Below, one piece after another: positions 1 through 13,299 of a stretch of 64,000 nt of DNA. The stretch covers positions 148,050,197 to 148,114,196 of the forward strand of contig CM060924.1 in NCBI GenBank assembly GCA_030737875.1, given 5' to 3'. A model generated the notes under the pieces. It was not told the origin of the DNA and did not search any database. It saw nothing but the letters and a program-made list of their open reading frames with translations. The translations under genes and the position numbers were made by a program. The stretch comes from Allium sativum (lineage: Eukaryota; Streptophyta; Magnoliopsida; Asparagales; Amaryllidaceae). Position 1 is the first letter of the stretch. The number at the start of each line of letters is the position of its first letter.

Positions 1-1039
1 TTATTGATATTTTTCTACATCAAATCTGCTAAGGAAATAGCTATACAGCTAAGTATATGTAGCTACTTCTGCCTAAAATCTATAAAGCTGAACAAATATT
101 ACGAACAGGAAAGAAATCTGAAATTTTAATATGAATAGACAATACAGACAGCTAGAAGAAAAATAAAATATATGAATATATCCACCATCAAATCTTTACA
201 GACAATGGACATGGTGAATAAACATCTCAACGATTTCATAGCTATAGCAAGCCTATTCATAAACAGTTCGATCTTTGTACATAGATCTAAGCAAACAAGT
301 ACTTAAAAATCCAACATAAAGTCTTCACATTTTCACTATTAAATAGCACACACAAACCAAGTTCCATCATAAACAGTTTGATCATAGCAGAACTGAAATG
401 AAAAAGGACCATCACCTAGGATCTAAGCACAAAAAAGTCTAAACCTATGAAATAACCAACCGATTGAGACATTGATCATATCTGGATCACCCACCACTAT
501 AAAAATGCAAGCACACAAACATTCCAAACCGATCCAGTGAGAGAATAAAATACCATTCGAGTTGTTATAAAAAAATATATACACCGCAATTAAAAATCAT
601 AAATACTTATCTGTTTCGTGACATAATTGTTCAAAGCCGAACATCTTGGGTTCGGGAATCTTCATGGTTTGAGGTTGGCAGTGGGATTCTTGGTTTGTCA
701 ATAATTGTGGAAGTGGGTTTGAGGAGTTTTGGAGTTATACGAGGGTTACTAAAGGGATCGAGGAGTTAGGTGGCGGAGCGACAGAAGTGGAAGGCGAAGA
801 GGGGGACTGAAGTGCAGACGCATTTGATCTTTACTAGAGGAAGCAACGGTGGAGGAAGATCTGGATTTTTGGCCATGGATATGGAGTTTTGGGATTTAGG
901 GTTCGGGTTTCTTGTGACAACAGTTGAGGATGGAGGAATTTTTGTGGCGGTGGATGTTTAAGTGGACGGTTCCGATGGGTTAAGTAAGAAAAAGGGGATG
1001 CGGGCTTGAACTATTTCATGGTGGGCAAGACGAAAATAA
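1..1039. other. Unassigned AT-rich flank with a GC-richer island
   Basis: No gene is recognised. Bases 1-600 are AT-rich and featureless. About 640-1000 is richer in G on the + strand, so C-rich on the - strand, and on the - strand it resembles a plant 5' leader followed by a short open frame near 880-770. That frame is only a few dozen codons and has no recognisable domain. The 63-codon + strand open frame at 770-961 has no family signature either. This may be the edge of another insertion within LTR E, because the missing left parts of E and of the A 5' LTR should lie beyond it. Confidence 0.3.
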
Positions 1040-4000
1040 AGTAAGGACCAAAAGTTTTAAATTTAACTAAAGTTTATTTAACTTAACATTAGTATGAACT
1101 TCAAATATTAATTTCGAAAACTCACGTGGTCAGAATTCGATGAAACGAAAAACACCGAAACCGCGAAGACAATTACTACAGGATGGAAATGAACCGGACA
1201 AGATTGGAAGCAGCTGTGTTTTTCAGTTAAATTAAGTGCAGTTTAATTTGACTGAAACGAGCTGATTTAACGACGGAATCGAATCAAAGGTGAGTTAAAC
1301 ACACTCGGTTCTCCTCACTTATATTTTATATAAGTTGGGTTTTTATTTTGTATGCTATGTTTACTAATGATTGACTGTTGTTGATATATTCATATTGTTT
1401 GAACTAATGAAATTAAACGTCGTTTAATTTCAGTGAAACCCAAAATCGTTATTTTTAACGACGGGTCCCAGTTAAGGTAATTCACCTTACTGGCCACGTT
1501 TATAAAATAAACGTGATTTATTTAAATGGATGGTTTGAACTGTCATGGTTGTGTGAAATAAATTTGGTTGATATTAAATTAATAGTATTGACTATTATGA
1601 GACAATATTTATTTGAATTGGACTATTTTGATTAGGTGGTTGATTTGGTTATTGAATGTTGACCTAAAATTCAATATTTTCCTTGTTTAAACCAATGGGT
1701 ACTATTGGTTGAGTCATTGGCAATATATGGCCTATAAATCAATCATTTTACGAATATTGATTTACTGTCAGAGGAACTGACGAAATGAAGTTATAAAATT
1801 TATTTTATAACTGAAGACTAATTTTTAATCTGTATTTTTGAATAAAAGTTGTATAAGGAAATAAATATTTATAATTTATTAATTGAGTTTATAATTAACA
1901 TTTAAGTGATTTTATAAGGGAAATTTCTGATATTTATCAGGTTTATAAGCGAATGAGTGGGAATTAACTTAATGTTATAAATTTGAATAATCGTTTCGGG
2001 AGATAAATAAGAGGAAATTATATTCTTTATTAATTTAAAAAAAGAATTATTTGGAATTGGTTAATGAGGTAATCATGTTTTGGATAGACAAAGTCAACCT
2101 TTTTAATTGGATTGATGATAAGATCAGTTGTTTGGATTAATTTAACAAGATGGGATAACGAAAAATGGTTTAATTTTAATAAGATTTTAAAAAGAAATTT
2201 ATTATTTATTTGGCAAATAAATAAGTTAACCAATTATGCGGTAGTTAAACATGAATTGAATTATTAATTTAATTAATAGATGTCTACTTAAATGATAATC
2301 ATGTGTGAAAGTTAATCGGAGTGGTGATGAAATCTAATTGAGTTATGAAAGGAAATTAGGAACGGGTTTTATATTATAACCAGAATTCTTAAATCAAAGT
2401 TATGAAAAGGAATTTTAAGCAAATGAGAGAGCTTAAAATTAATGTTTACTTAATGTTTGTAGTAAGTAAATAGGAAAGTGATAATAAAAGGGTTTATATT
2501 AAACCATGATTTATAAACAAAGTTTATAAAAAGAAAATGACGTGTGAAGCATTAATTAATGTTACTTAATAAGGGAATTAAGTAAAATTGGTGGAATAAG
2601 ATTTTCAAGGGGGAGAATTAAAGGCGAATTTGGTATAGAAATGTTTAATAGGATTTCAGACAAAAATCCGAGCAATGAAATGTAGTGTTTAAAGAAGTAA
2701 AAGGAGAGGGGATATTTTAGTAAGTAAATTAGTGATCAATGGATTAAGAAATAATATTTATAATCGAGAATAAGAATTTCAAAAAGGTAAGAAGTTTATA
2801 AAGTAAAATAAATAGTTAGATGAGGCGTGTTTGGAATTAGAATAAATATCGAGTTTTGAATTACAACTACTGTCCATCAAAAGATAAGACTGTTGTTAAT
2901 CAAGGTCTGAGAGGTAAATAAATACCCCAACTTGAACGACTTCGGGATTATCTGAGGAAGATATTAGTTTGTAATGGGGAAGAAGGTAAAAATAATTTAT
3001 CATTTCCATATGAGAAATAATAACGGAATATAATGAGATTTTTCCCAAGTAACCGAAGTGGAAGGATTTGGCATCTATATATAAAATGTCCAAAGTGAAA
3101 GAAATAAAAGGAGATCGTGGAAAGTTAAAATGGTACTTTCGAGGTGGAAGGAAATTGGAAAGTGAAGTTCGGGAAATAGATTCGTTCTATAGAAATAAGT
3201 GTGGATTAACGTATGCAAGGAGTAAAACCAAAGTAGATTTTATAACATAAATTTTTAAATGATAACTCGAGTTGGTTTTCCAATATAGGTAATAAGTAAT
3301 CAAATCGTAAATGATTTTTAAAAGATATAGAATAAAGAATTTATTATGATTATAAAGCATCTTCTTAAATATGAAAGTGAAATAGTTTGAAATAATAACC
3401 TTACTTCAAATTGGTAATGAAAAGCTATATTTGTAATATTTAAGAATTTGAGATTAAATATCGTTAATCGTTTTTAATTAAAGAGGCCATGTAGTGCTGG
3501 TACTGAACTGGTAAACTCATGTTATTCTCACAATTATTTATTTGATAGTTATATCACCAACTATCAAATCTGACCCATACGATTGTTGGTACGGAAAGGC
3601 CGGGATCGAATTTATATTCGAAAACCATTTCGACCAGTGAATACGTGAAAGAAGATTATTGAAGATGGAGCCATTGAACACCGTTGATCTTCATGAGCGG
3701 AAGAACTACTGATTGAATTTCTCTGGTTTAGCGGCCGGAGATATTTCGGTAGTGTTTTTGTCGTGATTGGAATCTACGGATTGCAAGGACTTCTCGCTAC
3801 TGATCTATAGGGTGATACCTAGGATGTGGTAGGAGGGTGCCTTCGGTTCATCCTGTTCCTGGGTGACTCGTTTGGAAGGATGTCTGACAGAGTATTTCCC
3901 AAGAGGTCACGTACGTTGGTTTCTTCAAACGTACCATGGTTGTGGCGGAGGACGACGGTTCTCTTAGCTTAACAACCAGAGTATTTTTTGGATGTCAATT

Positions 4001-5100
4001 AGTGATATCTGGCGGATTTGACGATGTGGAATTCAAAGTAAATGGTGGCCAGATGTTTTAAAGGCGATTCGAACCTCAAGCCACACAACCGGGAAATGAT
4101 AAAAAAAATCGGGCAGGCATCATGGCTATGTGGGTCGCTCCCATTAGGGTGTATGATCACCTATCTAGAGAAAACCCATTTGCTTCTTTAATCTATTTCA
4201 ATGCTATCCCTTTTCGGGAAACAGTTGCTGATCCCAACCATTGGTGATATACATTCGATACACTCAAGCGTAATGAGTAGTCGGTCATGTGTGGGCTGGG
4301 TTATAAGACGTTCTTCTTTAACCCAGTGTATTCGCCTCTAGAGATACACTATTGGCAGGTGGTTCCATACCTTGTCATAGCCGGAATCCAATATCCAACA
4401 AGCTCCCGCGGTTTTGTTTGTATACTATATATGTGGAGCGTGAGATGCAAGCGTTCTACTAGATTCTATTTACTTGTATTTAGACACTATTATAATATCA
4501 GAAAGATATTGATTTCAAAAATGGTTTGGGTTATCGTAAGGTAAAAACCGTTTGTATTTATGTGTGGGTCTGGTCTTACGATTATCCTTTTCTTTTGAAA
4601 AGAATTTGAGCTTTAAAATTCAAGTTGAACGATTCCCGTTAAACTTAGTGTGTTTATCTCACTCTGGTTCACCAGACAGACCCGGTATTTGTAATGCTCG
4701 GGTTAGCCCGGGTTTTGCAGGTTCAGGTTATTGGACACTACGAAGTTCATAAGACGTGCAAGAGAAGTCCAGATATATTTAGTGCATTCCGCTGTGTTGT
4801 ATATAAGGACAGATAAATAGAACTGTCCAGATGTGTTAAAGTGCTCTGATGGTTGTAAGTTTTATTTGAAGCTCTCAATAAAGATTTATTTCTATATTAT
4901 ATTTTGTTCCGCTGCGATGTGAGACTCTTTGTTGTGTTGGTTCTTCTTCTTCTTCTATTCCAATATTTCTTTCTTTCTTATCCCACCCTCTAATTTCTTT
5001 CTATAAACGTTCTAGTGTTTCGGTGTTTTGAAGGTCGACATGAGACACGGTATATGTATTTGTGTCGATTTTCGGTGCCGAAAATCCTTGGGTCGTTACA
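1040..5100 (+). repeat. Family E LTR (left end unresolved)
   Basis: This is a long noncoding stretch ending in gggtcgttaca at 5100, a typical LTR 3' end of the same kind as A and F. Reverse-complement similarity to F (50788 onward) is clear in the last kilobase and near 2900 (ctgagaggt...cccaacttga context). A splice-donor-like AAGGTGAGT occurs at 1287-1295, a small inverted repeat at 4663-4676 and an AATAAA-like polyadenylation context near 4875. It abuts A LTR sequence at 5101, so E inserted into the 5' LTR of A. The left boundary and the left target duplication were not found. No coding region is seen; the small open frames at 4287-4752 have no family signature. Confidence 0.6.
4663..4676 (+). 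promoter_or_regulatory. Conserved LTR inverted repeat, E version
   Basis: TCTGG-TTCA-CCAGA forms a perfect 5-bp stem with a 4-nt loop, 424 bp before the LTR end and followed by cagaccc. It occupies the place of the inverted repeat found in the other LTR families but has different arm bases. Confidence 0.5.
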
Positions 5101-5343
5101 TGGCTTCTAGGTGAGAACTTCTCACTTTAATTTTATTTTCTAGTTAAAACATATACCAAGATGCAGTCGGTGCTTAGCTGCACCCGACACCCGTCGTCCA
5201 CATACCATGGATGACTTGTTTGTTTGTTTGATTGTTTGGTGGTTGCTTTATTTGTTTGAACTGGTTTGTGGTATGAAACGAATTGATATAATTTGGTTTG
5301 TGTATGACATGCGCCATTAGGAGGCGAGGGATAAGGCTAGACC

Positions 5344-5859
5344 TATGTAGTTAAAGCCCTGCAGTATCCCCGCTATAGCCCGTAGAACCCTTCAACCGCT
5401 ACGCTATTTCAGTTTAGTGCTGATGAACAGTAGACCCACTTGTAGCCCCGCTATTTCCCGCTACATCCGCTAAATCAACGCTTTTTACTATCAGCTTTAG
5501 CAATATTAATATATAAAGTTTGATTTGACTATTTCTCTTTTTAAAAAATCAATAAAGTTAGTGTAAAGAGCTAATTTTGAGGTATAGTGTCCAATATATT
5601 ATGGAAATCCATTATGATCATCAAATCTAATATGTGTAACCATGATATTCATTGATTCTACTATATATGATTAATTAATGTAAGTTTCTTCTACACATAC
5701 ACTGTGAAAACAATAATAAATTATTTTAAATATTCGGTTTCACATTTTATGAACCTTTTTGCACTACTGCTATATCCCCGCTATTTCCTCGCTTTATCCC
5801 CGCTACACCTTTTTGCACCTCCACCGCTATGGAACTGCGGAGCGCTTTAACTGCCCAGG
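5344..5859. mobile_element. hAT-type MITE, 516 bp, perfect 8-bp target duplication
   Basis: The insertion is flanked by gctagacc on both sides (5336-5343 and 5860-5867) and is absent from the matching place in the A 3' LTR near 33490, where the sequence is uninterrupted. Imperfect terminal inverted repeats share agttaaagc and gcagt-type blocks (left end near 5348, right end near 5830-5856). Subterminal ccgctat/cgctattt repeats occur at both ends. An 8-bp duplication and such ends fit the hAT superfamily. No transposase is present, so it is non-autonomous. Confidence 0.85.
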
Positions 5860-7163
5860 GCTAGACCTTATCCCGGTTCTAGTATCGCGCCGTTATGCCG
5901 CCGATTTTTTTTAAAATAAGTTAGAACAATAAAAATTTCATTTTTATTGAAACAAACCGAATAAAATAAATATTCATTTACAAATCAGACGATTTGTTTA
6001 TGTACACCTATTTGACTGATATTTATTGGGACGATAAATTTTACACATCGCCCAACTGCACAAATAATATTCAATATTTGTTGGTTGAAACCCCACACGG
6101 GTGTTGGGATGATATTTGACGTACACTAATCCCAATTTTTTAGTTGTATGTCGATCAATTGGTTGACAGACTGCGGTAAGCATTAATTATTTATATTTAA
6201 TGCTTATGCAGTTGTGTGGTGCACTCTGTTTGATGGTTAATGGTTTATCGTGGCTTTTATATACATGTTTTGTATGAAAATCCATATAAATAACATTATA
6301 TGGTAATTGACCGTGTTTGATTCCAATTCAGAACTGAAGAATATTTTAGAACGACGAAAATTTTAAAATAACGAATATTTTAAAATAATATTCAGGAAAG
6401 ATTCAAAATGAGATTTTGATGTCTGATTTTGGATGGACACGAATTATTGAAATATATAAAGCCGTGTTGATTAGATTTGCGCTATTTCGATGCGAATGAT
6501 ATTTATATCGATTTTATTCATTTTTATAATGAGTATCGAAAAGGAAGTGATTTCAAAATATAACATTTTGAAAATATTATCATTTATATATTAATGATAT
6601 GGAATATTCAATTTTGATTTAAAATTGAATATGAAGTTGAAACCGTTTTTAAAACGAATTTAAAATGATTTATAAAATACGTTTTAAAAGGAAATCGACA
6701 AAATATATATAATATATATATTATATATACATATATATATCTAATGGCCTGAATAGAACGCGTCGCGCCACGACCGTTCGCGAATTTTGACCATTGACTT
6801 CGAATTGACGTTTCGGGAGATTCGACCGTCGAATTCTCCCGATACCGGGACCGTTGGGTTCGTTTCTAAAAGAGATTTCTAACGAATATGTGATATTTGA
6901 AATCTAACGGTTGGATTTGGATTTATGTCCAAATCAAATTTGGAAAAGGTCGCTGTAAGAGTAGTTCGATGACCGTTTATGGAAATCGACTGAACGGGCC
7001 TTGATTAAATTATTCAAAATATCAATAATTTGCGTAAAATCATAATAAATGATTTAGAAAGAATTAGGATGAAAAATATCATATTTGAAAAGATAAAAAT
7101 ATATTTTTATCAAAATGAGCTAGTTTATAACTAGAATAAAAATACAACGCTTGTAAATAAAAT

Positions 7164-7840
7164 TAGAAACTAACTGGAGATTAGCTAAGTTGAATAGTTT
7201 CGTGGGTATTGATCTGATTTTGGTTTCGGCCTTCGGGGTTAATACTTAGGGAATTGTTCTGTTACTAATTTACGGTTAGAGGCTGATTAAGATTTAGAGA
7301 AAGTTTTCCAATTATTTAATATTTAATTGGAATTGAATGGAATTCGATTGGTAGTAATCGAAGTGAGCTTCTATGGGGGAAGACCGTTACTATATATGGA
7401 ATTTGAAAGGCTTTGCCGTTATTCCATTTATATTATTGGTTGGATACGTAAATTTATATCAATTATATATTGATCTATTTTCCATGAAAATTCCATTATT
7501 GATAGAATGTGATTTTTGGGTTTATCGTGAACTGTGTTTTTAAATGACATTTGTTCTTTAACCCGATTAACAATTGAATGAGATTTTGGGTTTGTCACCA
7601 TTGGTATCTTTAATAATACTGTTCTTGAACCAAATGGTGTTAAGAAAATTAGAAACTAACCGGAGATTAGCTAAGTTGAATGGTTTCCTGGGTATTGATC
7701 TGATGTTGGTTTCGGCCTTCGGGGTTAATACTTAGGGAATTATTCTCTTACTAATTTACGGTTAGAGACTGATAGAATGTGATTTTGGGTTTATCGTGAG
7801 CCGTGTTTTAAATGACATTGGTTCTTTGACTCAGTTAAAT
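7164..7840 (+). repeat. Internal direct duplication in the A LTR
   Basis: A block of about 130 bp (gattagctaagttgaat ... ggttagag) at about 7164-7292 recurs at about 7645-7772. It is followed in each case by a gatagaatgtgattt...gggtttatcgtga block (7502 and 7771). The spacing is about 480 bp. Both copies also occur in the A 3' LTR (about 45815 and 46295), so the duplication predates the insertion of A. Solo LTR A2 lacks the first block. Confidence 0.7.
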
Positions 7841-9476
7841 ATTAAAACTAAGTGGAGTTTTAACGAATCTTTAATTAGATTGAAATGATCGAGAATGGAG
7901 TATCACCAGTTTTGCTCCAAGCGATAGTTAAACTTTAATTAGATTTGAACGTGAAATGGTAATTAATTTTACCGATAACACCGTGGTGTTAGATATGGAG
8001 TATTACCAGTTTTGCTCCATGGGATGAATAGGTTGGGATTGGGAACTAAAATAAATGATTACTTCAGTGTGGTTCGCTAATCCCGACTAGTTTGGATAAG
8101 CCTTAATATGGTTTAAAAATTTGTGAAAAGAATATTTGAATAAAATAATATTCTGGATTAGAATGAGGCGTATGTTATGTTTGTGTAACACTTGTTTATT
8201 ATATACGCGAGTTATTCGGAAAGACAGGGTTTATCCCATTCTGAATAACTGATACGACGATATGTCGGTGATGAAGAAGGTGGTTGAAGACCATGGGTCT
8301 TCACATCGTTTGGCCGATTCCTGATAATATTGATTGGGCTGTACACCCAAGAGGAGGGAATCAGTTGGTGATCGTCTAGACGTTCTTGGAGATCGACGGA
8401 TATGCGAGGACCTCACTCCTGTATTGGTCATATGGGAGGCGGAATAAGGTGCCTCCAGTTTCGTTCAGACCCAGAACGGACTTGTAAATGAACGCTATGT
8501 CTGACGTTGTATTCCTTTATACTGTATTCGTTGATCTCTACTAAATATATATCTGTTTGGTGGTGGAGAATTTATTCTCTTTCTTAACACCTTTCTCTGA
8601 GACGTACGAGCTTAGAGGTTATATATTGGCAGAAACTAGTGGTGCAGTATGTATTGACAATGTGGCATGCTGAGTTGCATGGATCAAGGCTTTTGTTGAA
8701 AAGCAAAGTCTTGTGGTTAATGATCAAAGCACGGCCTATGTGGCATAGCTTTGTGCAAAACTTTGATTCACGAGCCTCACACCTCGGTATGAGTCGAAAA
8801 CGGGATCGTGACTACAGGGAGTGCACGACCTTTCTTTCTAGCTATTGGTGCTGTCAGCGACTTACTAGCCCCTACATTTATATTACTTTTACCTATGTGG
8901 TTGTTGGTTTGCAAGGCGCCTCAGTTATAGGTCCGATAGGACCGGGAAACGTGTGTTCAGGAATATACAATCCACTAACGTAAGTGTGGACCGGCACTGA
9001 AGATCCAAGGGTTACCCAGAGTGTGTAATCCTGAGACATTTGCTAGAGTGTCTCGAAGCGGAGAGGAGCTTGCCCCTTGCCTCGACTCATGACGGAAATC
9101 CAATTTCCAATACGTGACATTTCGGTTTTATTTGTAGAGCCTAATATGGAGACATGATAGATGGTACCCATGTTGCCTATGATTGATACAATTATATTTG
9201 AAGTTATTTTCTTCACCTATAGTAATAATAAAAGATTAAATTTCGCATATCAAGCATTCTTTGGCTATTATAAGGGAAAACCCTATCCTCCGGCTTGCGT
9301 TGTATTGTATGATGGGGCCTCGGTCTTATAATAGCTTCATTTTCTTTACTTAGCATTGCGTTGTTTATTATTGTACTTGTATTCTTTGGGTTGAAACCCG
9401 TTCCGTGTTATACGGCGTGGTCCCTTGATTTACCAAACTTTAAAACCAATATTAATAACTGTTTTAGTTCTCACAC

Positions 9477-9490
9477 CAGTCACATGACTG
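9477..9490 (+). promoter_or_regulatory. Conserved LTR inverted repeat, A 5' copy
   Basis: CAGTCA-CA-TGACTG has 6-bp arms, lies 370 bp before the LTR end and is followed by acctggagttt. The partner copies are at 48127 and 62271. Confidence 0.65.
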
Positions 9491-9860
9491 ACCTGGAGTT
9501 TATTGTTTTAACCTAAACTCTGGGTGCCCTTATTTTCCGCACGGGAAGCTAGTAGTTTTGGTTATGCAGATTTATACTTACTGGATCCTAGTTTACAGTT
9601 AGAACTATATACGGAAAGATCTGTATCCGTGTATTCCTTTCAGTTGCGTTTTGTATTTTTTTCGCTGCAGTAATGTATTTAAACCTTTGATATTTTATAA
9701 TGTGTAATATTTATTCATACTCTATATATTTTTGTACTCTGATGAAATTGTTGTAATAAGCAATGAAGTGTTCTTCCGTTTGTCTTCTGATTCGTCTTGT
9801 CCTCAAAGAAATTCGTCATTTCTCTTCACTTCGGAGATAGGGGAAGTTCGGGTCGCTACA

Positions 9861-10939
9861 GTGGTATCAGAGCTTTGATTTACAGAGCTCTAGAACAAGA
9901 CACATTAGAACCAAACGAAAGAATTCATCAGAGATTGGATTAGTATTATCCAATGAGAATGACTCGTTAGAGATGGGATCAGTTGTATCCTAGAATGAGT
10001 TCGAAGAGTGTTATTTTTAAAAATAAAATTGAATACAAATTTTTGTTCTGAAAATTTAAACCTTACTATATGTATTTGAATATTTATTTTGTATTGAATT
10101 TGGACAATCGAGTATATAAAGATTTTGCATATACGCATCATGAACGTATATTCGAAGTTTTAATATACTGGATATATATAGAATCGCACTCTAGTCGCCC
10201 GGGCATTATTCTGATGATAAAGTATACCATCACCAGTGTTTATGTTCGAGTTTCGAAAGTGGGATATCTATATATTTCCCTTTAGACTGGTGTGAGAACC
10301 AAAACTAGATAGGGCTTATTGTTGTGACTTTGCATCAAAAACATGATTTTTGACTATGTATTAACAATATGTGTTTGAAATATTATTCAAATAATTGATT
10401 GTTGATTGTTGGTTGTGTTGTTTGATTATTAGTTTCACTAATTAGAATAATGAAACCAATATAAACATGAAGGGTAAATTTTGCTAAATTGAAGCAAACA
10501 TTGAACTGAATTGAAAATTGGTGGCAAATGCATGCATATACATGTGTATATCTATGGAACAGGTCATAGCAAGGAGGCTAGAGCAGAGGAATAAAATTGT
10601 AGGCTCGATAAATAGGTACATGTTTAATAATTTAATGGGTTTGGATGATTTTATGAGCTGATTGGCTAGCCGTTTGGCATTTTCTTTTTCTTTTTGAGAT
10701 GAAAGAGCCTGTGTGGCGGATTGGGGATTTTCCCGGTAGCCCCGTACAAAGGAGGTTATGGCAAAAAAATTCGAAAATTTAGGGTGTTGGCCAAATTTTT
10801 GAAAAATTTGGAAAGTTCTTAGAAACTGAAAAGTTGAAGAACTTAAGCCGTAATGAAAATAAGAAAGTTGAGTTGGTTAATTAAACAACTTTCAGCTTCG
10901 TTCCTTTTCGAGGACGAAAAGTTTTTAAGTGGGGGAGAT
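9861..10939 (+). other. Element A interior, no surviving gag or pol
   Basis: The 1079 bp between the LTRs hold only short open frames (10070-10285 on +, 9905-10141 on -) without domains. Short stretches near 10560-10700 and 10860-10935 vaguely recall a degraded gag start and a pol 3' end followed by the cgaggacgaaaag context common upstream of chromovirus purine tracts. That suggests a large internal deletion rather than an originally gene-free element. The sequence gtggggga at about 10930-10937 is the probable polypurine tract. Confidence 0.6.
9862..9873 (+). other. Primer binding site of A (initiator tRNA-Met)
   Basis: TGGTATCAGAGC begins one base after the LTR end cgctaca at 9860. It matches the 3' end complement of plant initiator tRNA-Met, the usual primer for this group. 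Confidence 0.9.
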
Positions 10940-12147
10940 TTTAACAACCCGGAAATTTTGAACCAATTTAAAATTTTTATTTTTGGTAATTTTAATGAAT
11001 TTTGAATATTTAAAATGAATCATTTTAAATAATAATGACTGGAAATTTATTTTCAACATAGTTAGAATGCATAAATTTATTTTAATTATATAACGAGCCT
11101 AGAATGACGCGGTAGTTCGAAAATTCAATTTCTAATTTTAAATGATTATATAAAATTTAATATAAGTCAGAATTGAACGAAACAAGAAATATTGGAATCT
11201 GATTAAGAATATCTCTCTGATGAAGTTAAGAAACTGGGATTTCACTTTAGAAGTTGAAAGTTACGTCAAGTTTAAAATTCTGAAAAGTTGCTGTGGAATT
11301 TATATATATTTTAATATAATATATGGCCCTTAAAAATAGTCATTTTGCTAACGACCTCCGTTTTTGACGAAACCACATTTGTTGGAACCGGAATGTCAAA
11401 TTATTGCTACATTCCAATTTTCATAATTTTTGGGTTCAATATGTGAGCGTGGCAAAAGAAAACGCATTTGACCAATTTTAGTTGAATTTAATCGACTGGA
11501 AAATGGCCATTTTCAAACGGTCTCAGAATTCGACGAAATTAGTTTTGTTAGGACCGTATCGTCAATACGAATCTAGAAAGTATTTTTCGGGAATTTTTAG
11601 AGTCCGTATGTGGCCCCGGTAAATTGAAATGTGCGTTCAAATTCAATATATAGATTTATTTTGATTTTGACGGAAACTGGTCGAAACAGCTGAACTGACT
11701 TACGGTACATATCCCATTGTGTTCGGAATAGGGGTAATTAGCTATGGACGACAGTCGGTGGGCTTGATTTCGAGTTCGAAATAAAAAGTTGCTTTTTGAA
11801 AATTAAATTAATTAAATATATATATTAATGTATATACTCTCTTCTTCCCTCTCTTCCTTCAGAAGTCAACCAAGGTCAAAATAAAAAAAACGATCCTGCC
11901 AGAGCCCGTCCCCCCTTCTCGTCGACGCCCTTCACCGCGCCTCCCCGGGCGGCTGCACCCTCCTCCCCTCATCCTCCTAAGCAATGATGCCCCCCTCCAG
12001 CTCTCCTCCTTCTCCTCCCCTCTTCTAATTTAACAACAGCCACCACATACCCCACCTCCGACCCATACACCGCCGCACCCTTCCCTGGGCTCCGCCATCG
12101 ACCCCACAAACCCTCCCCCTTGTTAGTTCCGCCCCCTTTGGTCACCG
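10940..12147 (+). repeat. Element A 3' LTR, segment 1 (U3 and leader start)
   Basis: This begins tttaacaacccgg, where the relative at 56515 has tgtaataacccgg, so the terminal TG has mutated. It runs parallel to A2 for its whole length. An AT-rich TATA-like zone at 11810-11838 is followed by a strongly CT-rich, proline-codon-rich stretch from 11838 to 12147, which resembles a plant transcript leader. It is cut at 12147 by element B; the 5 bp caccg (12143-12147) are the duplicated target. Confidence 0.8.
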
Positions 12148-12778
12148 TGTAACGACCCGTATTCTACACATCGAAATATCGTAGAATATTTATTTCTTTT
12201 ACATACGAAGTCGTATCGTCATGTGGCTTTGGGAAACGACTATTGGGGTCATTTCCCATGTTCATGATTTTTGCCGATTTTTAAATGGCCGTTTTGCCCC
12301 TAGTTGATCTTGCTTCGGCCATAACTTTTGATTGGTAAGGAGTTTTGACCTAAAAGCACTTCCATTGAATTCGAATGATGGTTTCTCTTTCCGTAGAGTG
12401 GTTACACAAGCCAAACGGACTCACCGTTTGGGAGATATGGCTGAAACAAGGTTTAGAAGGTGAAAAACAACTTAACTGGGCTAAACCGGGTAGTTAACAG
12501 CTTGGCCCATAACCCCTTTCGGGATTAGGTTTATGGTGAGGCTGATAGGGTTTGGGAAATCAATTCATTTCAGTTTTTGAGCCGCCAATTTCAACCTTGA
12601 AACCCTAGTAATGGCCTCCACCTTCTAAAACACTCCAAAACACATTTCTAATCGAAGATTAAGCCAAATCTACATCAAATCAAGGGGGATTAGCACCAAA
12701 ATCGAGGTAGAGCTGCTGGAGTGCATTGGAATCCGAATTTTATTGTCCAAAAGTTTCCGATCTGAGTATTTTGTGGCT

Positions 12779-12787
12779 AAGGTGAGT
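12779..12787 (+). promoter_or_regulatory. Candidate splice donor in the B LTR leader
   Basis: AAG|GTGAGT, with GT at 12782-12783, fits the plant donor consensus fully. The 3' LTR copy near 30400 has lost one base (GTGATG). Its proposed acceptor is at 14975-14976. Confidence 0.5.
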
Positions 12788-13299
12788 GATTAGCATCTTT
12801 TTACACTAATTACGGTTAATTAGGGCTGATTAGTGATAATTATCGAAATTACGGCTCAGAAAAATCTGGAAAAATTTGTAAAATTCTAAAATATTATTTC
12901 AGGGCTCTGATGAAAATTTGGGTTAATTTGGACTAATATTGCTAATCCGGGAATTTGGGGGATTAAGAGGTGATTAGTGATAATTAGCAAAATTTATGCA
13001 TGTTAAAATCTGGAAAAATACTTATAAATTCTTAAATGATGTTTTAGACCTCTGTTAGAAACTTGGGTTAATTTGCTTAAGTTTTGCTAATCCTATCATT
13101 AGTTATGCTTGAACATGCTTAAGGGAAAATATAGGATTTTGGCAATGTTTGATCCATTTTAACATATCATATTGCTGTTTTGGTGTTTATGTGTGATTAT
13201 ACATGTTGCTATGACCGCATGGTATGCTTTGTGACTTATAAGAAAGGTTAGATTGGTTGAAAACGTCGTCGAATGGCGTAACACACTCTCTAGAAAGTT

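Larger units (their letters stand above)
5101..9860 (+). repeat. Element A 5' LTR (right 4.2 kb plus a MITE)
   Basis: This aligns by eye with 33241-34736 plus 45779-48496 (the A 3' LTR) and, more distantly, with 58405-62646 (solo LTR A2). Landmarks in order are the gtgagaacttctcac start, the atggcctgaatagaac block near 6743, a duplicated block at 7164 and 7645, the inverted repeat at 9477, polyadenylation-like AATAAG contexts near 9755, and the end cgggtcgctaca at 9860. It is about 0.5 kb longer than its partner because of the MITE at 5344-5859. The open frame at 8639-8983 lies inside this LTR and is not maintained in the other copies. Confidence 0.8.

Noticed and set aside
770..961. 63-codon open frame at the left edge
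   Set aside because: Glycine-rich with no recognisable family; the opposite strand looks more leader-like, and neither is supported as a gene.
8639..8983. 114-codon open frame on + in the A 5' LTR
   Set aside because: The matching place in the A 3' LTR (about 47290-47640) does not keep it open, and no domain is seen.
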